Source: Fibrella rubiginis (GTDB lineage Bacteria; Bacteroidota; Bacteroidia; Cytophagales; Spirosomataceae). From it: a DNA stretch of 64,000 nucleotides. The stretch spans positions 558,001 to 622,000 of the forward strand of contig NZ_JAFMYV010000002.1 in NCBI RefSeq assembly GCF_017353185.1, in the 5' to 3' direction. Below are positions 16,828 through 25,534 of the stretch, in pieces. Position 1 is the first letter of the stretch. Each line of letters starts with the position of its first letter. The translations under genes were made by a program, and so were the position numbers. The notes below the pieces were generated by a model, which was not told the origin of the DNA, did not search any database, and worked only from the letters and a program-made list of their open reading frames with translations.

Positions 16828-17637
16828 ATGCCCCAACTAGAACAGGTAAAATTGTTGCTCAATGTGAAGGCCGATTTCTATAATCGGCCTTCCTTTATTG
16901 AGCGCGATCCCATCAGCATTCCGCATCAGTTTACGCACTTGCAGGACATCGAGATCATGGGATTCTGGGCAGCGGTACTGGCCTGGGGGCAGCGGCCCGT
17001 GATTTTGCAGAAGGCCAATGAACTGGTACAACTCATGGAAGGCCGCCCCTATGATTTTATCCGGTATCACGAAGACAGCGACCTAAAGCGGTTTCTGACG
17101 TTCAAACACCGCACCTTCAACACTACGGACACGCTTTATTTCCTGCATTACCTGAAGCAATATTACGCCCACCACGAATCGCTGGAAGATGCGTTTATCC
17201 CCGACGATGGCGGCACCGACAGCCCCACCACAGAACCCCACCTGATTGCGTTTCACGACCGGTTTTGTGACACTACGGGTGAGAAAGGCCTGTTTTTTCC
17301 CGAACGCACCCGCAAACACATTGCCACGCCCGCCCGCAATTCGGGCTGCAAACGGCTGAACATGTTTCTCCGCTGGATGGTCCGCCGCGACGATAAAGGC
17401 GTTGATTTTGGTCTCTGGCGGCGCATCCGCCCCGACCAGCTCGTGATCCCCATCGACGTACATGTGGGTCGGGTAGCCGCCAAGCTGGGTATCCTGCCCC
17501 TGAAAGCCGACGAAACCCCAAAAACCGACTGGAAAGCCGCTGTAACCCTCACCAATGTCCTCCGCCAATTCGACCCCACCGACCCCGTCCGCTACGACTT
17601 CGCCCTCTTCGGGCTGGGTGTGGAAGGCGAGATGTAA
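16828..17637 (+). CDS. TIGR02757 family protein (DUF2400)
   Basis: This 269-residue protein matches the TIGR02757 family, widespread in Bacteroidota and of unknown biochemistry. Visible conserved strings are DPISIPHQFTHLQDIEIMGFWAAVLAWGQR, shown in part, NTTDTLYFLHYLKQYY, CKRLNMFLRWMVRRDDKGVDFGLW and VIPIDVHVGRVAAKLGIL. The helix-rich C-terminus with RLNMFLRWMVR and a conserved Asp/His resembles helix-hairpin-helix DNA glycosylases, so a DNA repair role has been a reasonable guess. It is the last gene before the AT-rich island and shows no frameshift. Confidence 0.92.
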   Translation: MPQLEQVKLLLNVKADFYNRPSFIERDPISIPHQFTHLQDIEIMGFWAAVLAWGQRPVILQKANELVQLMEGRPYDFIRYHEDSDLKRFLTFKHRTFNTTDTLYFLHYLKQYYAHHESLEDAFIPDDGGTDSPTTEPHLIAFHDRFCDTTGEKGLFFPERTRKHIATPARNSGCKRLNMFLRWMVRRDDKGVDFGLWRRIRPDQLVIPIDVHVGRVAAKLGILPLKADETPKTDWKAAVTLTNVLRQFDPTDPVRYDFALFGLGVEGEM

Positions 17638-17876
17638 CATATTCATATACATTTTAAAGACATTATATCATTATTAAAACATACGCTTAATCAATTGATA
17701 AAATGCTGTTTTAAATTTCAGTCACAAATGCTTTGCTTTGATATTACTTCCTAAATGTTATGAAGAGTATGCTTTAATCGCTACCCAGTGAATTTCGAGG
17801 CTTTCTTCAATCAACTTTTGCCTCTGGATATAATCAAAGTATAATCTCTATGAATTCTATTTTTTGCATCAACCTC
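17638..17876. other. AT-rich left edge of the SLATT-TIR island
   Basis: Base composition drops abruptly after the TIGR02757 stop and stays low through 20150. This 239-bp stretch holds no ORF of note. It presumably carries the promoter of the two-gene unit. I see no direct repeat, tRNA or integrase that would mark an integration site. Confidence 0.6.
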
Positions 17877-18302
17877 ATGACAACAGAAGATTACATTACT
17901 AGCAGAGTAGAAACTCAAATAGCATGGTATAACCAAAATGCTTCATTAAACAAAAAACTGCACTTCTTTTTTAAGATATCAGAAATTTTCCTCGCGGTTT
18001 CAATTCCTATTCTAACAGTTATTAAATATAATGACATAATCATTGCTGTTTGCGGCGGCGCCATATCTATTTTTGCAAGCCTGTCTTCTATACTGAGACC
18101 AAACGAAAAATGGAAACAGTATAGATCAACATCAGAAATCATAAATAACGAAAAATTTTTATTTCTTAGTTCTTCAAGACAGTATTCTAATCAAGGAAGT
18201 TATCAACTATTTGTCGATAAAATAGAATCTATTATTCTAAAAGAAAATCTTCAATGGAGACAGATTATTGTTAACCATGAAGAAAAAAAAAACAACAGGT
18301 AA
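17877..18302 (+). CDS. SLATT-domain (DUF4231-like) membrane protein
   Basis: This protein has 141 residues from the ATG at 17877 (MTTEDYITSRVE); an upstream ATG at 17850 adds nine residues. The pattern fits the SLATT/DUF4231 group: an N-terminal helix with DYITSRVETQIAWYNQ, transmembrane helix 1 (about 33-49), a short turn, transmembrane helix 2 (about 53-73), then RPNEKWKQYRSTSE, which is conserved after the second helix. A cytosolic helix follows. SLATT proteins are predicted pore-formers that act as effectors in nucleotide-signalling conflict systems. The gene is AT-rich, precedes the TIR gene by 33 nt on the same strand and is surely co-transcribed with it. Confidence 0.78.
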   Translation: MTTEDYITSRVETQIAWYNQNASLNKKLHFFFKISEIFLAVSIPILTVIKYNDIIIAVCGGAISIFASLSSILRPNEKWKQYRSTSEIINNEKFLFLSSSRQYSNQGSYQLFVDKIESIILKENLQWRQIIVNHEEKKNNR

Positions 18303-18335
18303 ATTTTAACTCTGAAATCAAATTTTCTGCGAACG

Positions 18336-20135
18336 ATGAAAACCAATAGCAAATTAGTGACTGAGAAGACAAAAGTTTTCATTAGCTACAATCATAAAGA
18401 TATACAACTTAGAAATAATTTGCTTTCATTTTTTGAGAAAAAACCTTTTGTTGACGTAATAGAGGCGAAATACGACAACGTAATTTCTGACAATCCGTCA
18501 GATCTTTATGGAACTATATCTAAGTTACTAAATAAGTCGCACATTGCAATTGCAATAATTACAAAAAACTGGCTTAAATCTAATAATACTAGAGATGAAT
18601 TCACAAGAGCTCATGAAAGAAGAAAGACACTATACTGTTTATTTAAGAACGACGATGAAATAGATGAAAAAGACATTCCTTTTTTTATAAAAGGCGACTT
18701 GAGGTACGAATTTGATTCTAACACTTTTGATCAAAGAGCTTTTGAAGTTTGTAATTCTATAATGCAGTTTAGAAATCATTGGCAACTAAAAGCTTTAGAT
18801 AAGATAAGGAAAATTGGAGACATTGTCGAAAGTGAAGGTAAAAGGGAGTATCTACGAAAGTACACTACTGGATATTTCGAAAAAAGGTTAGAGAGGACTG
18901 TGAACGAAATGGAAAGCGTAATCAAAGATTCTTTTTCATTAAATGTAAGTTACGAACAAAATTTTTTAGAGACGGCCAAACCTTACTTTGAGTCAGCCAA
19001 CAGAATATTCGCTGTGAGCCTCATTGGAGTGTCAACTTTTTGGACAGACACTAATACCCCAAATCCTATAAAAAAGTCTTATTTAAAAGCCCAGAACGGA
19101 GAGGGTAGAGAGATAGTAAGGCTATTTGTCTTTGCTGAACCGAGAGAGGTAAATCATTATAAAAACGTTTTACAAGCGAATTATAATGAATATGGAAGAA
19201 ATAAAGAGAAGGGGGGGGTCTTAGTTTGTTCTTATTCGAAATATGAGATTTTAATGAATAAATGGTTTTATGGCGATAATGGTCAAATTTTAAGTATCAA
19301 AGATCAAGATTTCGGCATTCTAATTTATGAACAAGACCATATGGATGAATTACTAGTCCACGAGGCTATTCTTTCAAATGGTCAGATGAATATTAAGCAT
19401 ATAGATTTTTCAGACCCTATATATGAGTCTAGAACACAATTTATTTCTGATTTACAGAAGAAGGAGAAAGAATTGGAAGAACTAGGTATTATTAGATGGG
19501 AAGACAAGTTATATGATGATCCAAATGCTTTTTCTAATGCTCTGACAGCTTTGTTCAAACAAAGTACAAATGTCAGAGATATAATTCATTCTATATACTT
19601 TAAGGTACCAAATTCAGTCGAGATCAAGATCGAATTTGAGAAAATTCTACTTGACTTTCAAAATATTCTAGACACAAATAAAAAATACTATAAAATTATA
19701 AATACGTACTTCCGAAGTAAGGCAGATCTACCATGGGAGGTCACAGATGGACGCACCGGTGGTAAATTGAGAATCTCCAAAGCTTATAATTATTCTTTTA
19801 CGATTATTTTTAGCAATAGAGCGGCGTTATTAGACTATTATAGTGACGAGATGCATTCAAAAATTCGTCGTAAGCTATACACTTTGTTAAACCCTGAAGT
19901 ATCTCCACTATTTGAAGCTGTTGAAAAGTTACTCGAAAAAAGAGATATGATGATAAAGATGTTTAGTGATGATGATGACGTTGAAATTTTGGACGCGCAA
20001 ATTACTTACAAATATAAAGAAATCGAAAGATTGGTGATTGATCAATATGCTATCCGTACTGACTGGGTAAATAGCAATACTTCTGATTCAATTGTACAAA
20101 GAAGGGGCTATCAATTCCTTGACTACAACAGATAG
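18336..20135 (+). CDS. TIR-domain protein with large uncharacterised C-terminal region
   Basis: This is a 599-residue protein. Residues 12-145 form a TIR-like domain: KVFISYNHKD (13-22), AIAIITKNWL (71-80), with Glu 88 in TRDEFTRAHE placed like the catalytic glutamate of NADase TIRs. Residues 150-200 are a charged helix. Residues about 205-380 form an alpha/beta region (RIFAVSLIGVSTFW, VRLFVFAEPREVNHY, DFGILIYEQDHMDELL) that I cannot assign. Residues 400-599 are helical with an acidic stretch (SDDDDDVE). The likely reaction is NAD+ cleavage or cyclic ADP-ribose-type signal synthesis, inferred from the fold. It is coupled to the SLATT gene and ends 20 nt before rodA. Confidence 0.75.
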   Translation: MKTNSKLVTEKTKVFISYNHKDIQLRNNLLSFFEKKPFVDVIEAKYDNVISDNPSDLYGTISKLLNKSHIAIAIITKNWLKSNNTRDEFTRAHERRKTLYCLFKNDDEIDEKDIPFFIKGDLRYEFDSNTFDQRAFEVCNSIMQFRNHWQLKALDKIRKIGDIVESEGKREYLRKYTTGYFEKRLERTVNEMESVIKDSFSLNVSYEQNFLETAKPYFESANRIFAVSLIGVSTFWTDTNTPNPIKKSYLKAQNGEGREIVRLFVFAEPREVNHYKNVLQANYNEYGRNKEKGGVLVCSYSKYEILMNKWFYGDNGQILSIKDQDFGILIYEQDHMDELLVHEAILSNGQMNIKHIDFSDPIYESRTQFISDLQKKEKELEELGIIRWEDKLYDDPNAFSNALTALFKQSTNVRDIIHSIYFKVPNSVEIKIEFEKILLDFQNILDTNKKYYKIINTYFRSKADLPWEVTDGRTGGKLRISKAYNYSFTIIFSNRAALLDYYSDEMHSKIRRKLYTLLNPEVSPLFEAVEKLLEKRDMMIKMFSDDDDVEILDAQITYKYKEIERLVIDQYAIRTDWVNSNTSDSIVQRRGYQFLDYNR

Positions 20136-20155
20136 CATATCCACTTACATTCACT

Positions 20156-21433
20156 TTAATTAAAAAGGGAATTCGTCCTTCTGGAGTCCAGTTTGAGGAA
20201 GATGAAGAGGAGCAGCGTGAAGGACCAGAGCGACGAGCCGCCGTAGCTGAAGAAGGGCAAGGGAATGCCGATGACGGGCATTAGGCCGATGGTCATGCCG
20301 ATGTTGACCATCACGTGGAAGAAGATGATGCCCGCCACGCAGTAGCCATACACGCGGGCAAACTTGCTGCGCTGCTTTTCGGCCAGGATCACGATGCGGC
20401 TGAGCAGGGCCATAAACAGCATTATCACTACCATACTGCCAATGAAGCCGTGCTCTTCGCCGATGGTGCAGAAGATGAAATCGGTGCTTTGTTCAGGCAC
20501 AAAATCAAACTTGGTTTGGGTGCCTTCCAGGAAACCCTTGCCGTCGAGGCGGCCCGACCCGATGGCTATTTTGGCCTGCGTCACGTTCCAGCCCACGCCC
20601 AGCGGGTCGACGTTGGGGTCGATGAGTACTTTAATGCGGTTGCGCTGGTGGGGTTGCAGCACCTTGTTCACGAAGAAGTCGACGCCCGTAGCCGTCAGCA
20701 TCATGGCCCCGCCAATAAGGCCAATGCCAATTATGTTGCGTACGTTGCGGTTGTAGCGCGGCAGGAGCAGGATTACGATGCCGCACAACACGGCAATGCC
20801 TAAAAAGAGAAATTTAAACGGCACGATCAGGGCCAAAATCAGCAGGGCGGCCAGGGTGATGCCCGTCAGCGGAATCCAGCCGGGCAGACCTTCGCGGTAG
20901 AGCATGATCACAAACGAGGCAAACACGAGCGTAGAGCCGGTTTCGTTCGAGAGAATAATAAGCAGGGCGGGCAGGCCAATGATGCCGCCAATCCAGAGTA
21001 GGTCTTTCTGTTTGGTCAGGTTAATGCCCGGCTGATCAAGGTATTTGGCCAGGGCCAGGCTTGTGGCCAGCTTGGCGAACTCGGCCGGTTGCAGCGAAAA
21101 ACCCCCGAATTTGAACCAGGAGCGCGATCCGTTGATGTTTGAGCCAAATACCATCACCAGCAGCAGCATCCCAATCATGAAGAGATAGAACACAAAGGCG
21201 AAGGTGTCGTAGAATTTATAGTCGATCACCAGCACGCAGATAATGAGCAACACTGACGTACCGATCCACATCAGTTGCTTCCCGGCGTTGGTGCTCATGT
21301 CGAAGAGGTGGGTTTGCTCTTCGGGGCTATAGACAGCGGCATAGACGTTGAGCCAGCCCATGAGCACACAGCCCAGGTACAGCACCACCGTCAGGGTATC
21401 AATATTGCGGGATATTTCAGCGTTACGGGCCAT
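20156..21433 (-). CDS. rodA: Peptidoglycan glycosyltransferase RodA
   Basis: This 425-residue polytopic membrane protein of the SEDS family polymerises lipid II glycan strands in the elongasome, with PBP2 as its transpeptidase partner. About ten hydrophobic helices are evident. The family signatures NINGSRSWFKFGGFSLQPAE and the C-terminal GIPLPFFSYGGSS are present, and EEHGFIGS lies in the extracellular catalytic region. It follows mrdA at 77 nt on the same strand, the standard elongasome pairing; mreB, mreC and mreD are not in this window. Its stop faces the end of the TIR gene. Confidence 0.96.
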   Translation of the reverse strand: MARNAEISRNIDTLTVVLYLGCVLMGWLNVYAAVYSPEEQTHLFDMSTNAGKQLMWIGTSVLLIICVLVIDYKFYDTFAFVFYLFMIGMLLLVMVFGSNINGSRSWFKFGGFSLQPAEFAKLATSLALAKYLDQPGINLTKQKDLLWIGGIIGLPALLIILSNETGSTLVFASFVIMLYREGLPGWIPLTGITLAALLILALIVPFKFLFLGIAVLCGIVILLLPRYNRNVRNIIGIGLIGGAMMLTATGVDFFVNKVLQPHQRNRIKVLIDPNVDPLGVGWNVTQAKIAIGSGRLDGKGFLEGTQTKFDFVPEQSTDFIFCTIGEEHGFIGSMVVIMLFMALLSRIVILAEKQRSKFARVYGYCVAGIIFFHVMVNIGMTIGLMPVIGIPLPFFSYGGSSLWSFTLLLFIFLKLDSRRTNSLFN

Positions 21434-21443
21434 TTTGTAGAGG

Positions 21444-21526
21444 TGAGCAGTGGGTAAGCAGCAGTGGGCAGTGACTGACGCCAGCGTACTAATCCGGCGT
21501 AAGCCACTGCCTACTGCCCACTGCCA
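21444..21526. repeat. Imperfect heptad-stem hairpin element E
   Basis: The left arm carries units GCAGTGG, GTAAGCA, GCAGTGG, GCAGTGA and the head CTGACGC. The right arm, read on the other strand, carries GCAGTGG, GCAGTAG, GCAGTGG and the alternative head CTTACGC. Pairing is imperfect, but both arms keep the 7-bp phase up to the head. The right arm covers the stop codon and final codons of mrdA on the - strand, and the element occupies the mrdA-rodA gap inside what should be one operon. Confidence 0.75.
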
Positions 21527-23487
21527 GCTATCTCCTTCCGCGCCAGGGTCAGCATTGGCCTGAGGCGACGGAGGGAATCATTAGGGAGGACTTTTTTGGT
21601 CGTGGTATCGGCGGGCTTTTTAGCGGCCGGAACGGCTACGCGTGGCTGGGGCAGCATCGACAGGGGCGGCATGTAGTTCTGCTTCATCAGCCATTCACTG
21701 AGTTTGGTGGCTTCGGTCTTCCGCTTCAGGTACCGTTCTGCTACCAGTGCCGCAGCCGATGCGGCAGCTACGCCACCCCAACCTGCGTTTTCCACGAAAA
21801 CGGCAATCGCAATCTTTGGATTGTTCATCGGCGCAAAACCGATGAAGATCGAGTGGTCATGGTCGTGACCAAACCGGGCGTTCTGCGAGGTGCCCGTTTT
21901 CCCACAAAGCTCAATGCCGCTGATGTCGGCCTCTTTTTTCACCGTACCCGCCGCCACAGCCATGCGCATGCCCTCGATCACTGGAATGTAATACTGCGGG
22001 TCGATGTCAGTATAGTGTTTCTCCCTGTATTTCTCCGGAATGCCCTCGCCCAGTTTGCCGATGCCCTTAACATAGTGCGGCGCAATGTACCAGCCCCGAT
22101 TAGCAATGATGGCGGCCAGATTGGCCAGTTTGAGGGGGCTGATCAGCAGTTCGCCCTCACCGATGCTCAGCGAGTAGATATTAGAGAATTTCCAGCGTGA
22201 CTCGCCATGGTGCATGTAAGCGCGATCATAAAAACCCACGGTGGGCAGGTTGCCCCGCAGTTCACTGGGCAGATCGACGCCCAGCTTTTCGCCGATGCCG
22301 AATTTGATTACATGATCGTGCCATTCCTGCAAGCCAATGGCCGATGCCCTGAACGTGTTGGGGTTACCGTTATGGTAGATGTACTTGCGAAACACCTGGT
22401 AGAAATAAGGGTTGCACGAGTTTTGCACAGCCCCGCGCAGGTTGTTTCCACCCCGGCAGTGACACCGCATGGGTGAGCCTGCATGGCCGTAGTAGGTGTT
22501 TGAAAACAGCGTTCCCTGCTGCTGGGCAATGAGGGCCTGAATCAGTTTGAACGTTGAACCCGGCCGATAACTAGCCATTATAGGCCTGTTGATCAGCGGC
22601 TTATAGGGGTTGGCAATCAGTTTACGGTAGTTTTTAGAAAATAAACGCGACGACAACAGGTTGGGGTCGTAGGTGGGGGCCGATACCGACGTCAGGATCT
22701 CGCCGGTGCCAGGGTCAATGGCAATAATGGCACCTACTTTGTTCTGCATCAGGCTGTCGGCGTAGCGCTGCACATCGACGTCGATACTTGTGTACAGGTT
22801 CTTCCCGGCCACGGCGGCGGTGTCGAACTCACCATTTTTAAACGACCCCTTATCAACGCCCCGTACGTTTTGCATCATGTATTTGATGCCCCGCCGTCCG
22901 CGCAGTTCTACCTCGTAAGCTTCTTCCAGGCCATTGTGCCCAATGTAATCGCCCTGCCGGTAGTAGGGTGTTTCCTGGTTTTCGAGCTTCTTCTTGCTAA
23001 TCTCCGAGACGTATCCCAGGGCGTTGGCCATGGTATGCGATGGGTACGTACGCATGGAGCTCATCACCGGCTCGAACCCCCGGTAATCGACCAGGGCGTC
23101 CTGAATTCGGGCATAGTCTTCTTTGGAAAGCTGCCGCAAAAACACCGACGGCTTCACGGGCGAATAGGCCTTGGCGATGCTCATGATGCTGTCGAACTCC
23201 GACAGGCTCAGGTCCATCATCCGGCAGAAAGCCAGCGTATCCGGAATCTTCACCCGCTTGGGCGTTACATACAAGTCGTAAACCGGTGTATTATAAACCA
23301 TTAGCTTACCGCTTCGGTCATAAATCTGCCCACGGTAAGGCACTTCGATCACCCGTTTGATCGAGTTACTCGACGATTCCAGCGAGTAGCTGTCGTCCAG
23401 AATTTGCAGGTAAAACAGGCGGGCGGCGTAGAGCAAACCCACCAGACAAAACACCCCAATAATGATAAACTTCCTGTTCTCTAACAT
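21511..23487 (-). CDS. mrdA: Penicillin-binding protein 2
   Basis: This 658-residue class B PBP is the transpeptidase of the rod-elongation machinery, anchored by an N-terminal helix (FIIIGVFCLVGLLYAARLFYL). The dimerisation region follows (YRGQIYDRSGKLMVYN). Catalytic motifs are the acyl-serine SxxK in RPGSTFKLIQ (near residue 309), SxN as NSCNPYF (near 356) and KTGT in LCGKTGTSQN (near 534). The tail after residue 610 is Pro/Lys-rich and ends with Gly-Ser-Gly-Gln encoded within hairpin element E. rodA follows on the same strand. Confidence 0.97.
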   Translation of the reverse strand: MLENRKFIIIGVFCLVGLLYAARLFYLQILDDSYSLESSSNSIKRVIEVPYRGQIYDRSGKLMVYNTPVYDLYVTPKRVKIPDTLAFCRMMDLSLSEFDSIMSIAKAYSPVKPSVFLRQLSKEDYARIQDALVDYRGFEPVMSSMRTYPSHTMANALGYVSEISKKKLENQETPYYRQGDYIGHNGLEEAYEVELRGRRGIKYMMQNVRGVDKGSFKNGEFDTAAVAGKNLYTSIDVDVQRYADSLMQNKVGAIIAIDPGTGEILTSVSAPTYDPNLLSSRLFSKNYRKLIANPYKPLINRPIMASYRPGSTFKLIQALIAQQQGTLFSNTYYGHAGSPMRCHCRGGNNLRGAVQNSCNPYFYQVFRKYIYHNGNPNTFRASAIGLQEWHDHVIKFGIGEKLGVDLPSELRGNLPTVGFYDRAYMHHGESRWKFSNIYSLSIGEGELLISPLKLANLAAIIANRGWYIAPHYVKGIGKLGEGIPEKYREKHYTDIDPQYYIPVIEGMRMAVAAGTVKKEADISGIELCGKTGTSQNARFGHDHDHSIFIGFAPMNNPKIAIAVFVENAGWGGVAAASAAALVAERYLKRKTEATKLSEWLMKQNYMPPLSMLPQPRVAVPAAKKPADTTTKKVLPNDSLRRLRPMLTLARKEIAGSGQ

Positions 23488-23628
23488 GGAACAACCCTCC
23501 TGATGTCAAGCTACGTTAGCTGCCGGGTTCACTACCTAGGCAACTATCACAAATTTACAGCGGAAGTAGCCAAGTTGCGACCGGTTTATTCGATGTATTT
23601 ATGGTGTTTTATGGAGAAAAACCACCTG

Positions 23629-24651
23629 CTACCAACCCGCCCCCTTCGCCGTTGTTTTGATACGCAACAAATAGGCATCAGCGGTGATATAGAGCATGCT
23701 ACCGTCGTCGCCCCAGCCGCAGTTGGCGGTGGCTTCGCCTGTTTCGATGCGGCCCAGCAACGTACCCGCGCTCGTTTTCGGATCAACGGCCAGCACAATA
23801 ACGCCACCCGGACCACTCGACCAGATGTTGCCCTGCTGATCTACTTTTAGGCCGTCGGGGGCGCCTTTTAAACCCAGCTTCCAGAGTGGCGACACATCAT
23901 AGACCAGCCGCCCCGCCCCTACCGAACCATCTTTCAGAACGGGATAAGCCATAATGACGGGTCGGTGTTCGTCTGACTGCCCCACGTACATCGTTTTTTG
24001 ATCGGGCGAGAAGGCAATGCCGTTGGGCCGCGTCAGGTCGCGCACCACCAAGGATACCGCACCCGTCGGGTCGAGGCGATACACACCAAACAAGGGCGTT
24101 TCGCGGCCCGGATCGGCTTCTTTTTTAGCGAGGCCATAGGGCGGATCAGTAAAGTAATAGCTGCCGTTGGCATGTTGCACCACATCATTGGGGCTGTTGA
24201 AGCGTTTGCCCTGGTAGCGGTCGGCGAGGGTAATTTTGCCCCCCACCCCATTCAGCGGCATGGCCGAAACGCGACGGTCGCCGTGTTCACAACTGATCAG
24301 CCGTCCCTGAGCGTCGATGGTAAGGCCATTGCTGCCGGGTTCATCGCTATAGGTACCCCGCCCGGTATAGCCCGACGGCATCAGGAAGGGTTTGCAGCCA
24401 TCGGCTTCGGTCCAGCGGAAAACGGTGTTTTTGGGTACGTCGGAAAAAAGCAGGTAGCCCGGTTCACCACCCTTCGCTTTCACCCAGACAGGCCCTTCGG
24501 CCCACTCGAAACCCGTGGCCAGCACTTCAGGCGCGGCATCTTTAGGTATTAATTTATCAAAACGCGGATCGAGCCGTACTACCTGCCCTTTATTGGTTTT
24601 AGTCTGGGCCAACAGGGGCAGCGAGAGGAAAAGGAAGAGAAGGGTTTTCAT
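23629..24651 (-). CDS. SMP-30/gluconolactonase family exported protein
   Basis: This 340-residue six-bladed propeller has a signal peptide (MKTLLFLFLSLPLLAQ). It has typical strings FEWAEGPVWVKAKGG, GSNGLTIDAQGRLISCEHGDRRV, NSPNDVVQHANGSYYFTDPPYG and NGIAFSPDQKTMYVGQS. Glu in AEGPVW, Asn in SPNDV and Asn in PNGIAFS are the expected metal ligands of the fold. The enzyme would hydrolyse a sugar lactone in the periplasm and could act downstream of the PQQ sugar dehydrogenases of this region, an inference from chemistry only. The start is divergent from pyrE. Confidence 0.93.
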   Translation of the reverse strand: MKTLLFLFLSLPLLAQTKTNKGQVVRLDPRFDKLIPKDAAPEVLATGFEWAEGPVWVKAKGGEPGYLLFSDVPKNTVFRWTEADGCKPFLMPSGYTGRGTYSDEPGSNGLTIDAQGRLISCEHGDRRVSAMPLNGVGGKITLADRYQGKRFNSPNDVVQHANGSYYFTDPPYGLAKKEADPGRETPLFGVYRLDPTGAVSLVVRDLTRPNGIAFSPDQKTMYVGQSDEHRPVIMAYPVLKDGSVGAGRLVYDVSPLWKLGLKGAPDGLKVDQQGNIWSSGPGGVIVLAVDPKTSAGTLLGRIETGEATANCGWGDDGSMLYITADAYLLRIKTTAKGAGW

Positions 24652-24672
24652 GGGTGTTTGGGAAAGGGATGC

Positions 24673-24739
24673 TGACTATTGACCATTACCATTTGCTTCT
24701 GCAACATCCAGCCTCTAATATCCAACGTCCAAGGTCTAA
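24673..24739. repeat. Unpaired degenerate 7-bp repeat tract
   Basis: Between the divergent starts of the SMP-30 gene and pyrE lies a run of 7-bp units in register. TGACTAT and TGACCAT (24673-24686) open it; CATCCAG, CCTCTAA, TATCCAA, CGTCCAA and GGTCTAA occupy 24705-24739. Unlike the hairpin elements it has no complementary second arm, and it lies upstream of genes rather than at a stop codon. It looks like half of such an element. Confidence 0.55.
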
Positions 24740-24771
24740 TATTGCACCCAAATTAAATCAGCCAGCTACCT

Positions 24772-25419
24772 GTGTCTACTGTTGCTCAAACCGTTGCCCG
24801 TCACCTGCTTGCCGTGCAGGCTGTCCGCCTCCGTCCCGCCGATCCGTTTACCTGGAGTTCGGGCTGGAAATCGCCCATCTATTGCGACAACCGCGTAACG
24901 CTGGCCTTCCCGGAGGTACGTACATACATCAAGCACGCCCTTGCCGACGTAGTACGCACCCAGTTTCCAGAGGCACAAGTCATCGCAGGTGTGGCTACGG
25001 CGGGCATTCCGCAGGGGGCACTCATCGCCGACGAACTGAATCTCCCCTACTGTTACGTGCGCCCGGAGCCGAAAAAGCATGGGATGGGTAACCAGATCGA
25101 AGGTCGGCTAGAGGCTGATGCGTCGGGTTTACCGCCGAAAGTAGTGGTCGTGGAAGACCTGATTTCGACGGGGGGCAGTTCGCTGAAAGTGGTTGAAGCG
25201 CTGCGTCAGGCGGGTGCCGACGTGGTCGGCATGATCGCCATTTTCACCTACGGGTTCGCCCTCGCCGACGAGAATTTCGCCAATGCTGACGTAAAACTAG
25301 CCTGCCTGAGCAACTACGATATCCTCGTTCAGGAAGCCCAAACCCTCAACTATATCCCCGCCGATGCGCTGGCCTCACTATCTGCCTGGCGGCAAAACCC
25401 CGGCGAATGGAGGAGATGA
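24772..25419 (+). CDS. pyrE: Orotate phosphoribosyltransferase
   Basis: This 215-residue cytoplasmic enzyme joins orotate to PRPP to make OMP in pyrimidine synthesis. The PRPP-binding motif VVVVEDLISTGGSS (near residues 123-136) is intact, and PFTWSSGWKSPIYCDNR with CYVRPEPKKHGMGNQIEG are family signatures. The start is GTG at 24772 (MSTVAQTVARHL). The TGA stop (25417-25419) lies at the beginning of hairpin element F. Confidence 0.96.
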   Translation: MSTVAQTVARHLLAVQAVRLRPADPFTWSSGWKSPIYCDNRVTLAFPEVRTYIKHALADVVRTQFPEAQVIAGVATAGIPQGALIADELNLPYCYVRPEPKKHGMGNQIEGRLEADASGLPPKVVVVEDLISTGGSSLKVVEALRQAGADVVGMIAIFTYGFALADENFANADVKLACLSNYDILVQEAQTLNYIPADALASLSAWRQNPGEWRR

Positions 25420-25530
25420 TTTACGACTTACGATTGACGAATTACGATTTTTGCTGACGCATCAACCTGCTGTAGAGCAAATTCTAGCGTCAGCAAAAAT
25501 CGTAATTCGTCAATCGTAAGTCGTAAATCA
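25417..25530. repeat. Heptad-stem hairpin element F
   Basis: The arms are perfect 44-nt complements (25417-25460 with 25487-25530) with a 26-nt loop. The left arm divides exactly into six units: ATTTACG, ACTTACG, ATTGACG, AATTACG, ATTTTTG and the head CTGACGC. It begins on the pyrE stop codon and ends 4 nt before the SDR start. Its inner stem and loop are the same as in element M at 60.1 kb except for one loop base. Confidence 0.93.
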
Positions 25531-25534
25531 GATC

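Noticed and set aside
17640..20155. Prophage or integrative element origin of the AT-rich island
   Set aside because: No integrase, tRNA or flanking direct repeat is visible; only two genes and abrupt composition edges.
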